Shown: positions 6,657-13,716 of the stretch, one piece after another | Layout of the letters: every line of letters starts with the position of its first letter | Position numbering within the stretch: the stretch's first letter is position 1 | From: JBFHRB01 sp041591915 | GTDB taxonomy: Bacteria; Actinomycetota; Nitriliruptoria; Nitriliruptorales; Nitriliruptoraceae | Length of the DNA: 16,176 nt | Reading direction: 5' to 3' | Assembly: GCA_041591915.1 (NCBI GenBank) | Contig: JBFHRB010000040.1 | Coordinates: forward strand, 1-16,176 | Program-made: the position numbers and the translations under genes | Notes under the pieces: model-generated | Told to the model about the DNA's origin: nothing | The model's input: only the letters and a program-made list of their open reading frames with translations | The model's database searches: none

Positions 6657-8084
6657 TCACCGGGTGTCGGCGAACACCCCGCCGACCTCGTCGATGGTCA
6701 TCTCCAGGGCTTCGTGCGCGACCACGTCGACCGCCGTCGGGGCGACACCGAGGCCGATCTCGAGCGAGGAGGCCAGTTCCTGCCGTGCGTCGTCCCCGAG
6801 CGCCCCGGCCACCTGCACGATGACGCGCTCGGTCTTCTTGCGAGCCGGGGGCGCCGCGACCTCGATCCGCCAGAGGTCGACGCCGGGCGTCGACTGCAGC
6901 ACGATCGCTCCGCCACGGAGGTCGGCGCGGTAGTACTCGCCGTCGCTCAGCACCGCGGGCTGCCAGGCAGCGGGCACGACCTCGCCGACGAGCCGTGGAA
7001 CCGTTCGCTGGCAGCCGGGACAGGGCTGCGTGGTGAGGCGCTCGACGTAGTCACCCGTCTGGTACCGGACGAGCGCGGTGCCGTGCCAGCCGGCCGAGGT
7101 GTAGGTCAGGTCGCCGTCGGCCTCGACGCTGCGCCCGGTCGTCGGGTCGAGGAGCTCCACCACCTGCAGGTCGGGGAACAGGTGCAGCCCGGTCGACGAC
7201 CCGTCATCCGCGACCCCGGCCGGGCACTCGGCCCACAGCGCACGCGCCTCCGGCGGCGCCCAGGCTGCCAGGACGCGGACGGCCTCGGACGCCCCGGCGG
7301 CGCGCCACGCATCGCGGATCCGGATGCGCTCGTCGGACGTCGGGGGCGTCCCGACGGTGAGCACAGTGCGGACTCGCGCGAGCTGCGCGCCCGACTCGAC
7401 GAGCACCGCCGCGAGCTCGACGGCCTCGTCCACCGGCACCGCCACCACGGTCGTGGGGACCAGCGCGAACGCCTCGACGACGCGGTCGACGTGCTCGCCG
7501 ACCGATCGCGGGTGCAGTGCCAGCATCGAGCTGCCGAGTGCGAGGTGGTAGATGCCCCAGTAGTCGAGCGCGGCGCTGGCCGGTACGGCCGAGATCATGT
7601 AGTCGGTGTCGCCGAGGCCGAGGACCGACGCCGACCGTGCGCCGGCGCGGTGCAGCCGGTCGAGGTCGCTGCGGCTGTAGCCGATCGCGAGTTCGTCGTC
7701 GCGTCCACCGCGGTGGAGGTGGATCGGCTTGTACTCCTGCAGCAGCGTCAGCCGCTTGCCCTCCATCCCGGCCCGGCGGATGCCGCGCGCGATCTCGAGG
7801 ATCACGTTGCCGGCGGCCATCGCCTTGACCTCGTCCTCCTTGGGGCGCATGAGCAGGGCCGGGGAGCCGACACCGCCAGCCCCGGCGATGTCCGCTTCGC
7901 GGATCGGCGGCAGCTTGCGGAGCTCGGTGAGGCTCGAGACCGCCGCCGGGTCCAGGCCGGCGCGGCCGAACCGCTCGCCCCAGTAGGGCGAGTACGACGC
8001 CACGGCCGGCAGCCACCGCTGCAGGAGCGCCGATCGGAGGCGGTCGTGCTCTGCCTGCGTGCGTTGATCCCACGTAGCGACCAC
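6657..8084 (-). CDS. PaaK-like adenylate-forming-family protein with degenerate ATP-binding motif
   Basis: A 475-residue protein with the outline of phenylacetate-CoA ligase (PaaK): SPYWGERFGRAGLDPA near the N-terminus, GLHLFPDLQVVELLDP, then ALVRYQTGD (337-345, cf. YRTGD) and the metal-type CPGCQRTVPRL (Cys355, Cys358). The P-loop, normally SSGTTGKP followed by xxGYT, is replaced by HRGGRDDEL followed by AIGYS (about 124-136), losing the Ser/Thr and Lys. The usual YGxTE motif reads AWAPPEA, and no lysine is seen near the C-terminal end where PaaK has its catalytic one. It may be a pseudoenzyme or have changed chemistry. GTG 8084 has GGAG (8097-8094) 9 nt upstream; GTG 8099, five codons earlier, is an alternative. 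It lies between ybaK and the etf operon, in its own unit. Confidence 0.8.
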   Translation of the reverse strand: MVATWDQRTQAEHDRLRSALLQRWLPAVASYSPYWGERFGRAGLDPAAVSSLTELRKLPPIREADIAGAGGVGSPALLMRPKEDEVKAMAAGNVILEIARGIRRAGMEGKRLTLLQEYKPIHLHRGGRDDELAIGYSRSDLDRLHRAGARSASVLGLGDTDYMISAVPASAALDYWGIYHLALGSSMLALHPRSVGEHVDRVVEAFALVPTTVVAVPVDEAVELAAVLVESGAQLARVRTVLTVGTPPTSDERIRIRDAWRAAGASEAVRVLAAWAPPEARALWAECPAGVADDGSSTGLHLFPDLQVVELLDPTTGRSVEADGDLTYTSAGWHGTALVRYQTGDYVERLTTQPCPGCQRTVPRLVGEVVPAAWQPAVLSDGEYYRADLRGGAIVLQSTPGVDLWRIEVAAPPARKKTERVIVQVAGALGDDARQELASSLEIGLGVAPTAVDVVAHEALEMTIDEVGGVFADTR

Positions 8085-8120
8085 GAGGTGCAGCTCCACG
8101 GTTGTGCGGCGAGGGCGCGC

Positions 8121-8126
8121 AGCGTA
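8121..8126 (-). promoter_or_regulatory. Possible -10 element for the PaaK-like gene
   Basis: TACGCT on the minus strand fits TAnnnT and lies 21 nt before GTG 8099 and 36 nt before GTG 8084. No convincing -35 is present, so this is weak. Confidence 0.25.
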
Positions 8127-8139
8127 CCGCCGGCACGCC

Positions 8140-8165
8140 GAGGGCCCGGCGTGTGCCGGGCCCTC
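8140..8165 (-). terminator. Terminator-like hairpin after etfA
   Basis: GAGGGCCCGGC (8140-8150) and GCCGGGCCCTC (8155-8165) pair perfectly over 11 bp around a GTGT loop. It starts 21 nt beyond the etfA stop codon, in the direction of transcription, and separates etfA from the promoter of the next minus-strand gene. There is no T-run on either side, as is common for high-GC actinobacteria; termination is inferred from position and stem strength. Confidence 0.65.
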
Positions 8166-8186
8166 GTCAGGTCATCCGTCGGGAGG

Positions 8187-9173
8187 TCAGCCCTTCCGGC
8201 TGCGGATCTCCTCGACGAGCTTGGGCACGACGTTGTACAGGTCGCCGACGACGCCGAAGTCCGCGATCGCGAAGATCGGGGCCTCGGGGTCCTTGTTGAT
8301 GGCGATGATCGTCTGCGACGTCTGCATGCCGGCACGGTGCTGGATCGCACCGGAGATGCCGGACCCGATGTAGAGCGACGGCGAGATCGTGCGACCGGTC
8401 TGGCCGATCTGGTAGCGGTGCGGGTACCAGCCGGCGTCCGTCGCGGCGCGCGAGGCACCGACACCGGCGCCCAGCTCGTCGGCGAGCTCCTCCATCAGCC
8501 GGAAGCCCTCCTCGTTGCCGAGGCCACGGCCACCGGCGACGACGATCGCGGCCTCCGCGATGTCGGGGCGGTCGGCGGACGCCTGCTTCTCGACCGAGAC
8601 GACCTTCGACTTCTGGGCGTCGTCGGACAGCGCGACGTCGAGCGCCACGGTCTCGGGGGCGGCGCCGCCCGACTCCTCCGCGGCGAAGGCGTTGGGCTTG
8701 ACGCCGAAGAGCTGCTTCTTGCCGTCCGCGATGGTGGCCTCGGTGATCAGGTCACCACCGAAGACCTCCTTCACGCCCGTGTAGCGGCCGCTGCCGTCAC
8801 CCTTGACGTCGCTGACGTCGGTGATGACACCGGCATCGATGCGCAGCGCGAGGCGCGCGGCGACGTCCTTGGTGAAGTTGGTCGAGGCGAAGAACAGCGT
8901 GTCGGCACCGGAGGCGTCGAACGCGGCCTGGAGCGCCTCCACCTGCGGGAGGGTGACGAAGCCGTAGGCGTCGTCGGACTCCCAGGTGTAGAGCTTGTCG
9001 GCGCCGTGGGCGCCGATCACGTCGGCGGCACCACCAGCACCGGCACCGAGCCAGATGGCGGAGACGCTGCCACCCGACTCGCCGGCCAGCTTCTTGGCGG
9101 CGGTCAGCATCTGGAGGGACACCTTGCGCGGCTTGCCCTCGCTGTGGTCGATCAGGACCAGGAGTTCACTCAT
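8187..9173 (-). CDS. etfA: Electron transfer flavoprotein alpha subunit
   Basis: The FAD-binding subunit of the soluble ETF heterodimer, which takes electrons from acyl-CoA and other dehydrogenases and passes them to the quinone pool through ETF:quinone oxidoreductase. The 328 residues are full length. The N-terminal domain begins SELLVLIDH; the C-terminal FAD domain shows VAGGRGLGNEEGF (212-224), GASRAATDAGWYP (239-251), QIGQTGRTISPSLYI (255-269) and SGISGAIQH (271-279), all typical. ATG 9173 has AAGGA 7 nt upstream. It lies 39 nt downstream of etfB, in the usual etfB-etfA order, and ends just before a strong hairpin. M. tuberculosis names the equivalent fixB. Confidence 0.97.
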   Translation of the reverse strand: MSELLVLIDHSEGKPRKVSLQMLTAAKKLAGESGGSVSAIWLGAGAGGAADVIGAHGADKLYTWESDDAYGFVTLPQVEALQAAFDASGADTLFFASTNFTKDVAARLALRIDAGVITDVSDVKGDGSGRYTGVKEVFGGDLITEATIADGKKQLFGVKPNAFAAEESGGAAPETVALDVALSDDAQKSKVVSVEKQASADRPDIAEAAIVVAGGRGLGNEEGFRLMEELADELGAGVGASRAATDAGWYPHRYQIGQTGRTISPSLYIGSGISGAIQHRAGMQTSQTIIAINKDPEAPIFAIADFGVVGDLYNVVPKLVEEIRSRKG

Positions 9174-9212
9174 TGGTAGATCCTTGAAGTCGTGTGTCGC
9201 GCTGTGGGCGGC

Positions 9213-10001
9213 TCAGATGAACTTCTTCTCCTGGAGGAAGTCCGCGAGGGCGGTGGCACCGGGGGCACCCGATCCGTCGTCCTCGACCTTCTGACCGGCC
9301 TCCTTGGGCGGACGGGGCTGGAACTCCTGGATGAGCGCGGCGGAGCCGTCGCGGCCGACCTGGCCGGCCTCGACGCCGATGTCGCCGAGCGCCTTCTTGT
9401 CGAGCGGCTTCGACTTGGCCGCCATGATCCCCTTGAAGGACGGGTAGCGCGGCTCGTTGATCGCCTCGACGACGCTGACGATCGCGGGCAGCGACGACTC
9501 GACGACGTCGTAACCCTCCTCGTGCTCGCGGTGGACGACGACCTTGTCGCCGTCGATCTCGAGGTGGCGGGCGTAGGTCAGGGCCGGCAGCCCGAGGATC
9601 TCCGCGACCGCGGCCGGGACGAGGCAGGTCCGCGCGTCGGTCGACTGGTTGCCGAAGATGACGACGTCGAACTCCTCGTTCTGCAGCGCACCCGCGATGA
9701 CGCGGGCGGTCGCCAGTGCGTCGGAGCCGGAGATGGCGTCGTCGGTGATCTGGATACCGGCGTCGAGCCCGTACGACAGTGCCTTGCGGACGATGGCGTC
9801 GGCGTTGTCCGGCCCGACGAGCAGCACCTTGACCTCGGCGCCCGCGTTCTCCTTGAGGCGCACGGCCTCCTCGATGGCGAACTCGTTGACCGGGCAGAGG
9901 ACGCTCTCGACGCTGTCGCGATCCGTCGTCTTGTCGTTCGGGTCGAGCTTCTTCTCCCCGGCGGTGTCGGGGACGCGCTTGACCGGGACGATGACCTTCA
10001 T
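9213..10001 (-). CDS. etfB: Electron transfer flavoprotein beta subunit
   Basis: The AMP-binding partner of EtfA. The 262 residues start MKVIVPVKRVPDTAGEKK and include the family signature region VNEFAIEEAVRLKE (about 38-51), KALSYGLDAGIQI, the loop NQSTDARTCLVPA and PSFKGIMAAKSKP. The ATG at 10001 is chosen for its match to family N-termini and the purine-rich AGAAGGG 9 nt before it; the same frame stays open to 10361, but that extension is low-complexity and crosses the divergent promoter region. It is the first gene of a two-gene etfB-etfA unit with a 288-nt upstream region shared with the divergent methyltransferase gene. Confidence 0.97.
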   Translation of the reverse strand: MKVIVPVKRVPDTAGEKKLDPNDKTTDRDSVESVLCPVNEFAIEEAVRLKENAGAEVKVLLVGPDNADAIVRKALSYGLDAGIQITDDAISGSDALATARVIAGALQNEEFDVVIFGNQSTDARTCLVPAAVAEILGLPALTYARHLEIDGDKVVVHREHEEGYDVVESSLPAIVSVVEAINEPRYPSFKGIMAAKSKPLDKKALGDIGVEAGQVGRDGSAALIQEFQPRPPKEAGQKVEDDGSGAPGATALADFLQEKKFI

Positions 10002-10166
10002 GGAGGTGTTCCCTTCTGTCGTCGACGAGGCCCGCAGGCGTACGCGGCGTAGCAGCGGGGGTGGGCGCGGGAGGCGGCACCGGGCGGTGACGTGCGCCGA
10101 CGGGCGTCGAGTGCGCGGCCGGGACGGCCAGCGCGGGGCTGTTGGTACCGGTCGCGACGAACGCGC

Positions 10167-10177
10167 GTCAAGTTGAC
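10167..10177. promoter_or_regulatory. Palindrome GTCAAGTTGAC overlapping a putative etfB -35 box
   Basis: A perfect 5-1-5 inverted repeat whose minus-strand half supplies the TTGAC of the candidate etfB -35. Its position suits a repressor or activator site, but 11 bp is short and no regulator is identified. Confidence 0.35.
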
Positions 10178-10185
10178 CACCCCGT

Positions 10186-10222
10186 CCGTTGGGGCCTCCA
10201 CGCGCGCTTCGGCCCCCAACGG
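10186..10222. repeat. Inverted repeat CCGTTGGGGCC / GGCCCCCAACGG
   Basis: Arms at 10186-10196 and 10211-10222 pair over 11 bp with one extra C in the right arm, around a 14-nt loop. It lies upstream of both divergent genes, where a terminator is not expected for either, so an operator or DNA-structural role is more likely. A leader hairpin is possible if the methyltransferase message starts further upstream. Confidence 0.5.
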
Positions 10223-10276
10223 CCACCAGGACGGCGACGCCACCCCTCCGATGTGAGCGCACGGGGCGCGCTCTCG

Positions 10277-10287
10277 TACGCTCCGGG
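10277..10287 (+). promoter_or_regulatory. -10-like element TACGCTCCGGG, probable leaderless start
   Basis: TACGCT (10277-10282) fits TAnnnT and ends 8 nt before the GTG at 10291, so transcription would begin at or next to the start codon. There is no Shine-Dalgarno. The same 11-mer pattern occurs at 13721 and, on the minus strand, at 6119-6109. Confidence 0.45.
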
Positions 10288-10290
10288 TCC

Positions 10291-11079
10291 GTGGAACCCA
10301 TCTCCGAGCCCGCCGGCGCACCAGAACTCGTCCTGACGGGAGAGCGCACGCTCCCCGGCATCCCCGACGAGGCCTACTGGTTCGAGCGCCACCTCGTCGC
10401 GTACGACCTCGCGGCGGACCTCGTCGACGGCAAGGTCGTCCTCGACGCCGGCTGCGGCGAGGGCTACGGGCTCGCCGAGGCGCGCTGGCACGGGGCGACG
10501 CGCGCGATCGGGGTCGACAACGAGGCCCCGGTGGTCGCGCACGTCCAGGCCGTCTACGGCGCGCAGGACGATGGCATCGAGGCGATCCGAGCCGATCTCG
10601 CCGACCTGCCCCTCGAGGACGACACGATCGACGTCGTGGTCTCGTTCCAGGTCATCGAGCACCTCCACGACGTCGGTGGCTACCTCGCCGAGTTGCGGCG
10701 GGTCACGCGGCCGGGCGGCCGGATCCTCATCGCGACGCCCAACCGGATCACGTTCACCCCCGGCAGCGACACGCCCGTGAACCCGTTCCACATCAAGGAG
10801 TACGCGCCCGACGAGCTCCGCGAGGAGCTGGCCGGGGCGGGCCTCGTCGTCGACGAGGTCCGGGGCGTCCACCACGGGTGGCAGATCAGGCTGGCCGAGG
10901 CCGTGGCGCGACGGCCCTTCACCGACGTCCTCACGTCCGGCCTGCCGCACGAATGGCCGCGCTGGGTGCGGCGGGTCGTCCACCGTGTCAAGGCGTCGTG
11001 GTTCGCGGTGCACGATCGGGAGCTCGAGCAGAGCCTCGACCTCGTCGCGTTCTGCACGGTGCCCGGCGAGGCGGCGTGA
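10291..11079 (+). CDS. SAM-dependent methyltransferase, Rv3030-like
   Basis: A 262-residue class I methyltransferase. Motif I VVLDAGCGEGYG (49-60) and the acidic GVDNE (74-78) bind S-adenosylmethionine; VVSFQVIEHLHD (116-127) and RVTRPGGRILIATPN (137-151) complete the Rossmann fold, followed by NPFHIKEYAPDEL (164-176). I chose GTG 10291 since it gives a normal N-terminus and sits right behind a -10-like TACGCT; the open frame from 10189 adds only basic low-complexity residues across an inverted repeat. Its last codons overlap the GH57 gene (GTGA). This pair beside etfBA matches M. tuberculosis Rv3030-Rv3031, linked there to methylglucose lipopolysaccharide. By inference it methylates a glucan or its precursor; the acceptor is unknown. 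Confidence 0.85.
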   Translation: MEPISEPAGAPELVLTGERTLPGIPDEAYWFERHLVAYDLAADLVDGKVVLDAGCGEGYGLAEARWHGATRAIGVDNEAPVVAHVQAVYGAQDDGIEAIRADLADLPLEDDTIDVVVSFQVIEHLHDVGGYLAELRRVTRPGGRILIATPNRITFTPGSDTPVNPFHIKEYAPDELREELAGAGLVVDEVRGVHHGWQIRLAEAVARRPFTDVLTSGLPHEWPRWVRRVVHRVKASWFAVHDRELEQSLDLVAFCTVPGEAA

Positions 11080-12752
11080 CGGCACGTCCAGCGCCGGGCG
11101 AGGTCGCGTTCGTCCTCCACACGCACCTGCCGTACCTCGAGAACCACGGCGTGTGGCCCGTGGGCGAGGAGTGGCTCTTCCAGGCCTGGGGCGAGTCGTG
11201 GCTGCCCGTGACCGAGGTCCTGATGCGGCTGGCGGAGGAGGGCCACCGCGACGTGCTCACGCTGGGGGTGACGCCACTCGTCGCCGAACAGGTGAGCCAG
11301 CCCCGGCTCGCCAGGGACCTCGGCACGTGGCTCGGGATCCAGCAGTACCGCGGCTTCGAGCAGACGTTCCACGGCTGGTGGGCCGGCGAGGAGCTGGCGC
11401 GGCTCGGCAACGTGTGGTGGCGCCACTACGCCCACCTGCTCGACCTGCACGAGCGGGTCGAGGGGCGGGGCGGGCTGCTCGCGGTGTGGGCCGACCTGCA
11501 GGCGCGTGGCGTCATCGAGCTCCTCGGCGGGCCCGCGACCCACCCCTACCTCCCGCTCGCGCCGCATGCCGACCTCATCGACGCACAGCTGGCCACGGGC
11601 CTCGACGCCCATGCCGCGTGGGCCGGCGCGCGACCCACCGGGATCTGGGCCCCCGAGTGCGGCTACCGACCCCGGGGGCCGGTCGCCGACGCGACCGCCG
11701 AGCCGGAGCGTGTCGACCGGCACGGCACGCCGACGCTGCCGCCACTGCCCGGGGAGGTCGCGGGGCTCGAGGAGTTCTACGCAAGCCAGGGTGTCGACCA
11801 CTTCCTGGTCGACGCGGCCACGCTCGAGCGCGCCAACGGCGGTGGCGATCGCGACTGGACCAGGCGCCCCGACGTGCCCGACCCCGCCGACGACGACCCC
11901 TACGAGGTCGTGCATGACGGCGTGCTCGTCGGCGACAGCGACGTCGTGGCCTTCGCGCGCGACCTGTCCGTGGCGTACCACGTCTGGTCGCCGACGGCCG
12001 GCTATCCGGGCGCGCCCTGGTACCGCGACTACTTCGCCCGCGGCAGCTTCGGCATCCACCCGTCGTGGCGCGTGACGGACAAGGAGCTCGAGGCCCACGA
12101 GAAGGCGATCTACGAGCCCGACGCCGCCGACCGACAGGCCCGCGCCGACGCCGAGCACTTCCAGGGTGTCCTGCGTGACGTCCTGGACCCGCGGCCCGGC
12201 CAGCTCGTCGTCGCCGCCTACGACACGGAACTGTTCGGCCACTGGTGGTTCGAGGGGCCGCGGTGGCTCGAGGCGGTGCTGCGCGGCATCGCCTCCGATG
12301 CACGACTGCGGACGACGACACTGCGCTCGCGGCTGGAGCGCCATCCGCCGACCCGGCGACTCCACCTGCCCGAGTCGTCGTGGGGCTACGCGAAGGGGCA
12401 CGCGAGCTGGGTCACGCCAGAGACCCAGTGGATGTGGCGGGACCTGCGCGACGCCGAGGAGCGGTTCCTCGCCCTCACGCCGGGGCAGCGCCAGCGCCCC
12501 GAGGCGGCACAGGCCGCTCGCGAGCTCGCCATGCTGCAGTGCAGCGACTGGCCGTTCATGGTCACCCGCGGCAACTCGCCCGACTACGCCGGAGAGCGCT
12601 TCCGGGGCCATCTCGACCGGTTCGACTCGCTCCTGGCGACGCTCGACGGCGGACCGGCCGTCGATCTCGACGCGCTGTCCGCGCTGGACCGCGCCCCCTC
12701 CGATCCTCGCTCCTTCCTGCACGCGTCAGGGTCGGCTCACGCTCGCGCGTGA
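11076..12752 (+). CDS. GH57 1,4-alpha-glucan branching enzyme
   Basis: A 558-residue retaining glycoside hydrolase family 57 enzyme that creates alpha-1,6 branches in alpha-glucans. All five GH57 motifs are visible: HTHLPYL (15-21), GPATHPYLPL (152-161), WAPECGY (191-197) with nucleophile Glu194, AYDTELFGHWW (381-391) with acid/base Asp383, and ESSWGYAKGHASW (433-445). The C-terminal part with QCSDWPFM (488-495) is the helical domain typical of branching enzymes, and no signal peptide is seen, so it is cytoplasmic. The GTG at 11076 overlaps the methyltransferase stop (GTGA), showing translational coupling. This is the Rv3031-type enzyme, not the GH13 GlgB. An acidic insertion near 255-285 may be lineage specific. 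Confidence 0.93.
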   Translation: MTARPAPGEVAFVLHTHLPYLENHGVWPVGEEWLFQAWGESWLPVTEVLMRLAEEGHRDVLTLGVTPLVAEQVSQPRLARDLGTWLGIQQYRGFEQTFHGWWAGEELARLGNVWWRHYAHLLDLHERVEGRGGLLAVWADLQARGVIELLGGPATHPYLPLAPHADLIDAQLATGLDAHAAWAGARPTGIWAPECGYRPRGPVADATAEPERVDRHGTPTLPPLPGEVAGLEEFYASQGVDHFLVDAATLERANGGGDRDWTRRPDVPDPADDDPYEVVHDGVLVGDSDVVAFARDLSVAYHVWSPTAGYPGAPWYRDYFARGSFGIHPSWRVTDKELEAHEKAIYEPDAADRQARADAEHFQGVLRDVLDPRPGQLVVAAYDTELFGHWWFEGPRWLEAVLRGIASDARLRTTTLRSRLERHPPTRRLHLPESSWGYAKGHASWVTPETQWMWRDLRDAEERFLALTPGQRQRPEAAQAARELAMLQCSDWPFMVTRGNSPDYAGERFRGHLDRFDSLLATLDGGPAVDLDALSALDRAPSDPRSFLHASGSAHARA

Positions 12753-12777
12753 CCGCACCTGGGCACGGCGACCGCGC

Positions 12778-12803
12778 TAGCGTCTCGACACCGGCGGGAG
12801 GGG
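12778..12803 (+). promoter_or_regulatory. -10-like box and ribosome-binding site before the acidic hypothetical gene
   Basis: In the 58-bp gap after the GH57 gene, TAGCGT (12778-12783) fits TAnnnT and GGGAGGGG (12796-12803) lies 7 nt before GTG 12811, the clearest ribosome site on the plus strand here. The -35 is not convincing, so read-through from the GH57 gene is also possible. Confidence 0.4.
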
Positions 12804-12810
12804 CCAGCGC

Positions 12811-13716
12811 GTGGACGCTGAGAACGCGGCCGACGTCGAGAGCGCGGCCGACGTCGAGAGCTTGGCCGACGACGAGGCTTCGGCCGACGACGAGGCTTCG
12901 GCCGACCACGGCCGCGACATCGTCGACCGCCTCATGGACATGCGACAGCGGATCGAGCTGGCCGACTCGTCGGTACAGCGAGCACTGCGCGAGCAGCCGA
13001 AGACGGTCGCCGCCGCCGAGCTCTTCCGAGCGTTCGGCCCCGAGCTCCGACTGATCCGGCGACTCGACGACGAGGAACTGTCGCCGGAGTCGATCCGGGC
13101 GGGCAGCCTGTCGCCCGAGGTCGAGTCCCAGGCCGAGCAGCTCGAAGCGCACCGCCACGACATCGACCGCATCCAGCGCCAGGCACGCAGCGTCGTCGAC
13201 GAGGCCGTACGGATCGCCATCAAGCGCCTCCCCGGCGAGATCGCCGGCCTCGCGGTTCGCCGGGAGCTCGGCGACGCTGGCCGGGAGGTCGCCGACGCGA
13301 TGCACACCGACCCCTCCAGCCGCGTCGCGATGGTGCGCGCCGCGGCGCGACGCACGATGCCCGACCTCGGCATGTCCGAGCGCGAGCTGGCGACCCGCAT
13401 CGAGGGCTGGCTCGCCCTCGCACGCGAGGTCGACGAGGAGCGGACCGAGCGCGCGGGAGCTTGGGCGCCCTACGTCGTCGAGGGCGACATCGAGGCGAAC
13501 ACCGGCTCCGACGACCTCGACCTCCTCGTCCTCGCGGCGCCGCGCAGCAGGGTCGATCCCGACCACCAGGTCATCGGGCTCCCGCGAGCCCTTGGCCGCG
13601 AGCTCGGCCTCGAGCCGCACACCCGCTCGCTCGCCGGCTCGCACCTGCAGGCCACGAAGATGGTCCGGCACACGGCCACCGAGCTGCGCGCCGCGCTGAA
13701 GAACGCGGCCGGGTGA
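12811..13716 (+). CDS. Unrecognised acidic protein with repeated N-terminus
   Basis: A 301-residue protein I cannot assign to a family. Residues 1-34 are Ala/Asp/Glu/Ser-rich and built from an 18-bp tandem repeat (AADVES, then ADDEAS units), probably disordered. The rest looks mainly helical: about 36-130 is charged with likely coiled-coil stretches (ESQAEQLEAHRHDIDRIQRQ), and 165-215 holds further amphipathic helices around DLGMSERELATRIEGWLALA. The last 75 residues contain a more mixed segment, DDLDLLVLAAPRSRV, and HLQATKMVRHTATEL. No cysteine, signal peptide or membrane segment is seen, so it is probably cytoplasmic. Start chosen for GGGAGGGG 7 nt upstream. Its stop overlaps the first GTG of the penicillin-binding protein gene (GTGA), hinting at a shared job in envelope growth, but that is only context. 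Confidence 0.8.
   Translation: MDAENAADVESAADVESLADDEASADDEASADHGRDIVDRLMDMRQRIELADSSVQRALREQPKTVAAAELFRAFGPELRLIRRLDDEELSPESIRAGSLSPEVESQAEQLEAHRHDIDRIQRQARSVVDEAVRIAIKRLPGEIAGLAVRRELGDAGREVADAMHTDPSSRVAMVRAAARRTMPDLGMSERELATRIEGWLALAREVDEERTERAGAWAPYVVEGDIEANTGSDDLDLLVLAAPRSRVDPDHQVIGLPRALGRELGLEPHTRSLAGSHLQATKMVRHTATELRAALKNAAG
12826..12906 (+). repeat. In-frame 18-bp tandem repeat, about 4.5 units
   Basis: Units at 12826, 12844, 12862, 12880 and a half unit at 12898. The first two are identical; the third and fourth differ from each other by one base and carry GAC where the first two carry GTC. All preserve GGCCGAC. The period is six codons, so copy changes keep the reading frame. Confidence 0.85.

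Larger units (their letters stand above)
10002..10290. other. Gene-free divergent region between etfB and the methyltransferase
   Basis: No credible gene lies in these 289 bp. It holds a candidate minus-strand promoter for etfB: TTGACG (10171-10166), 18 nt, then the weak -10 TACCAA (10147-10142). It also holds two inverted repeats, listed separately, and a plus-strand -10-like element next to the methyltransferase start. The etfB leader would be about 130 nt long, unusually long for this window. Confidence 0.5.

Noticed and set aside
6714..9179. An 821-codon plus-strand frame
   Set aside because: Spans two clear minus-strand genes and the terminator hairpin between them; low-complexity shadow.
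10189..10290. N-terminal extension of the methyltransferase
   Set aside because: It would be a basic, low-complexity stretch crossing an inverted repeat and a -10-like box; GTG 10291 gives a normal family N-terminus.
10680..12722. A 680-codon minus-strand frame
   Set aside because: Antisense to the methyltransferase and GH57 genes, both with intact catalytic motifs.
12862..12906. The short repeats as a CRISPR array
   Set aside because: Units are 18 bp, directly adjacent without spacers, and in frame within a coding region.
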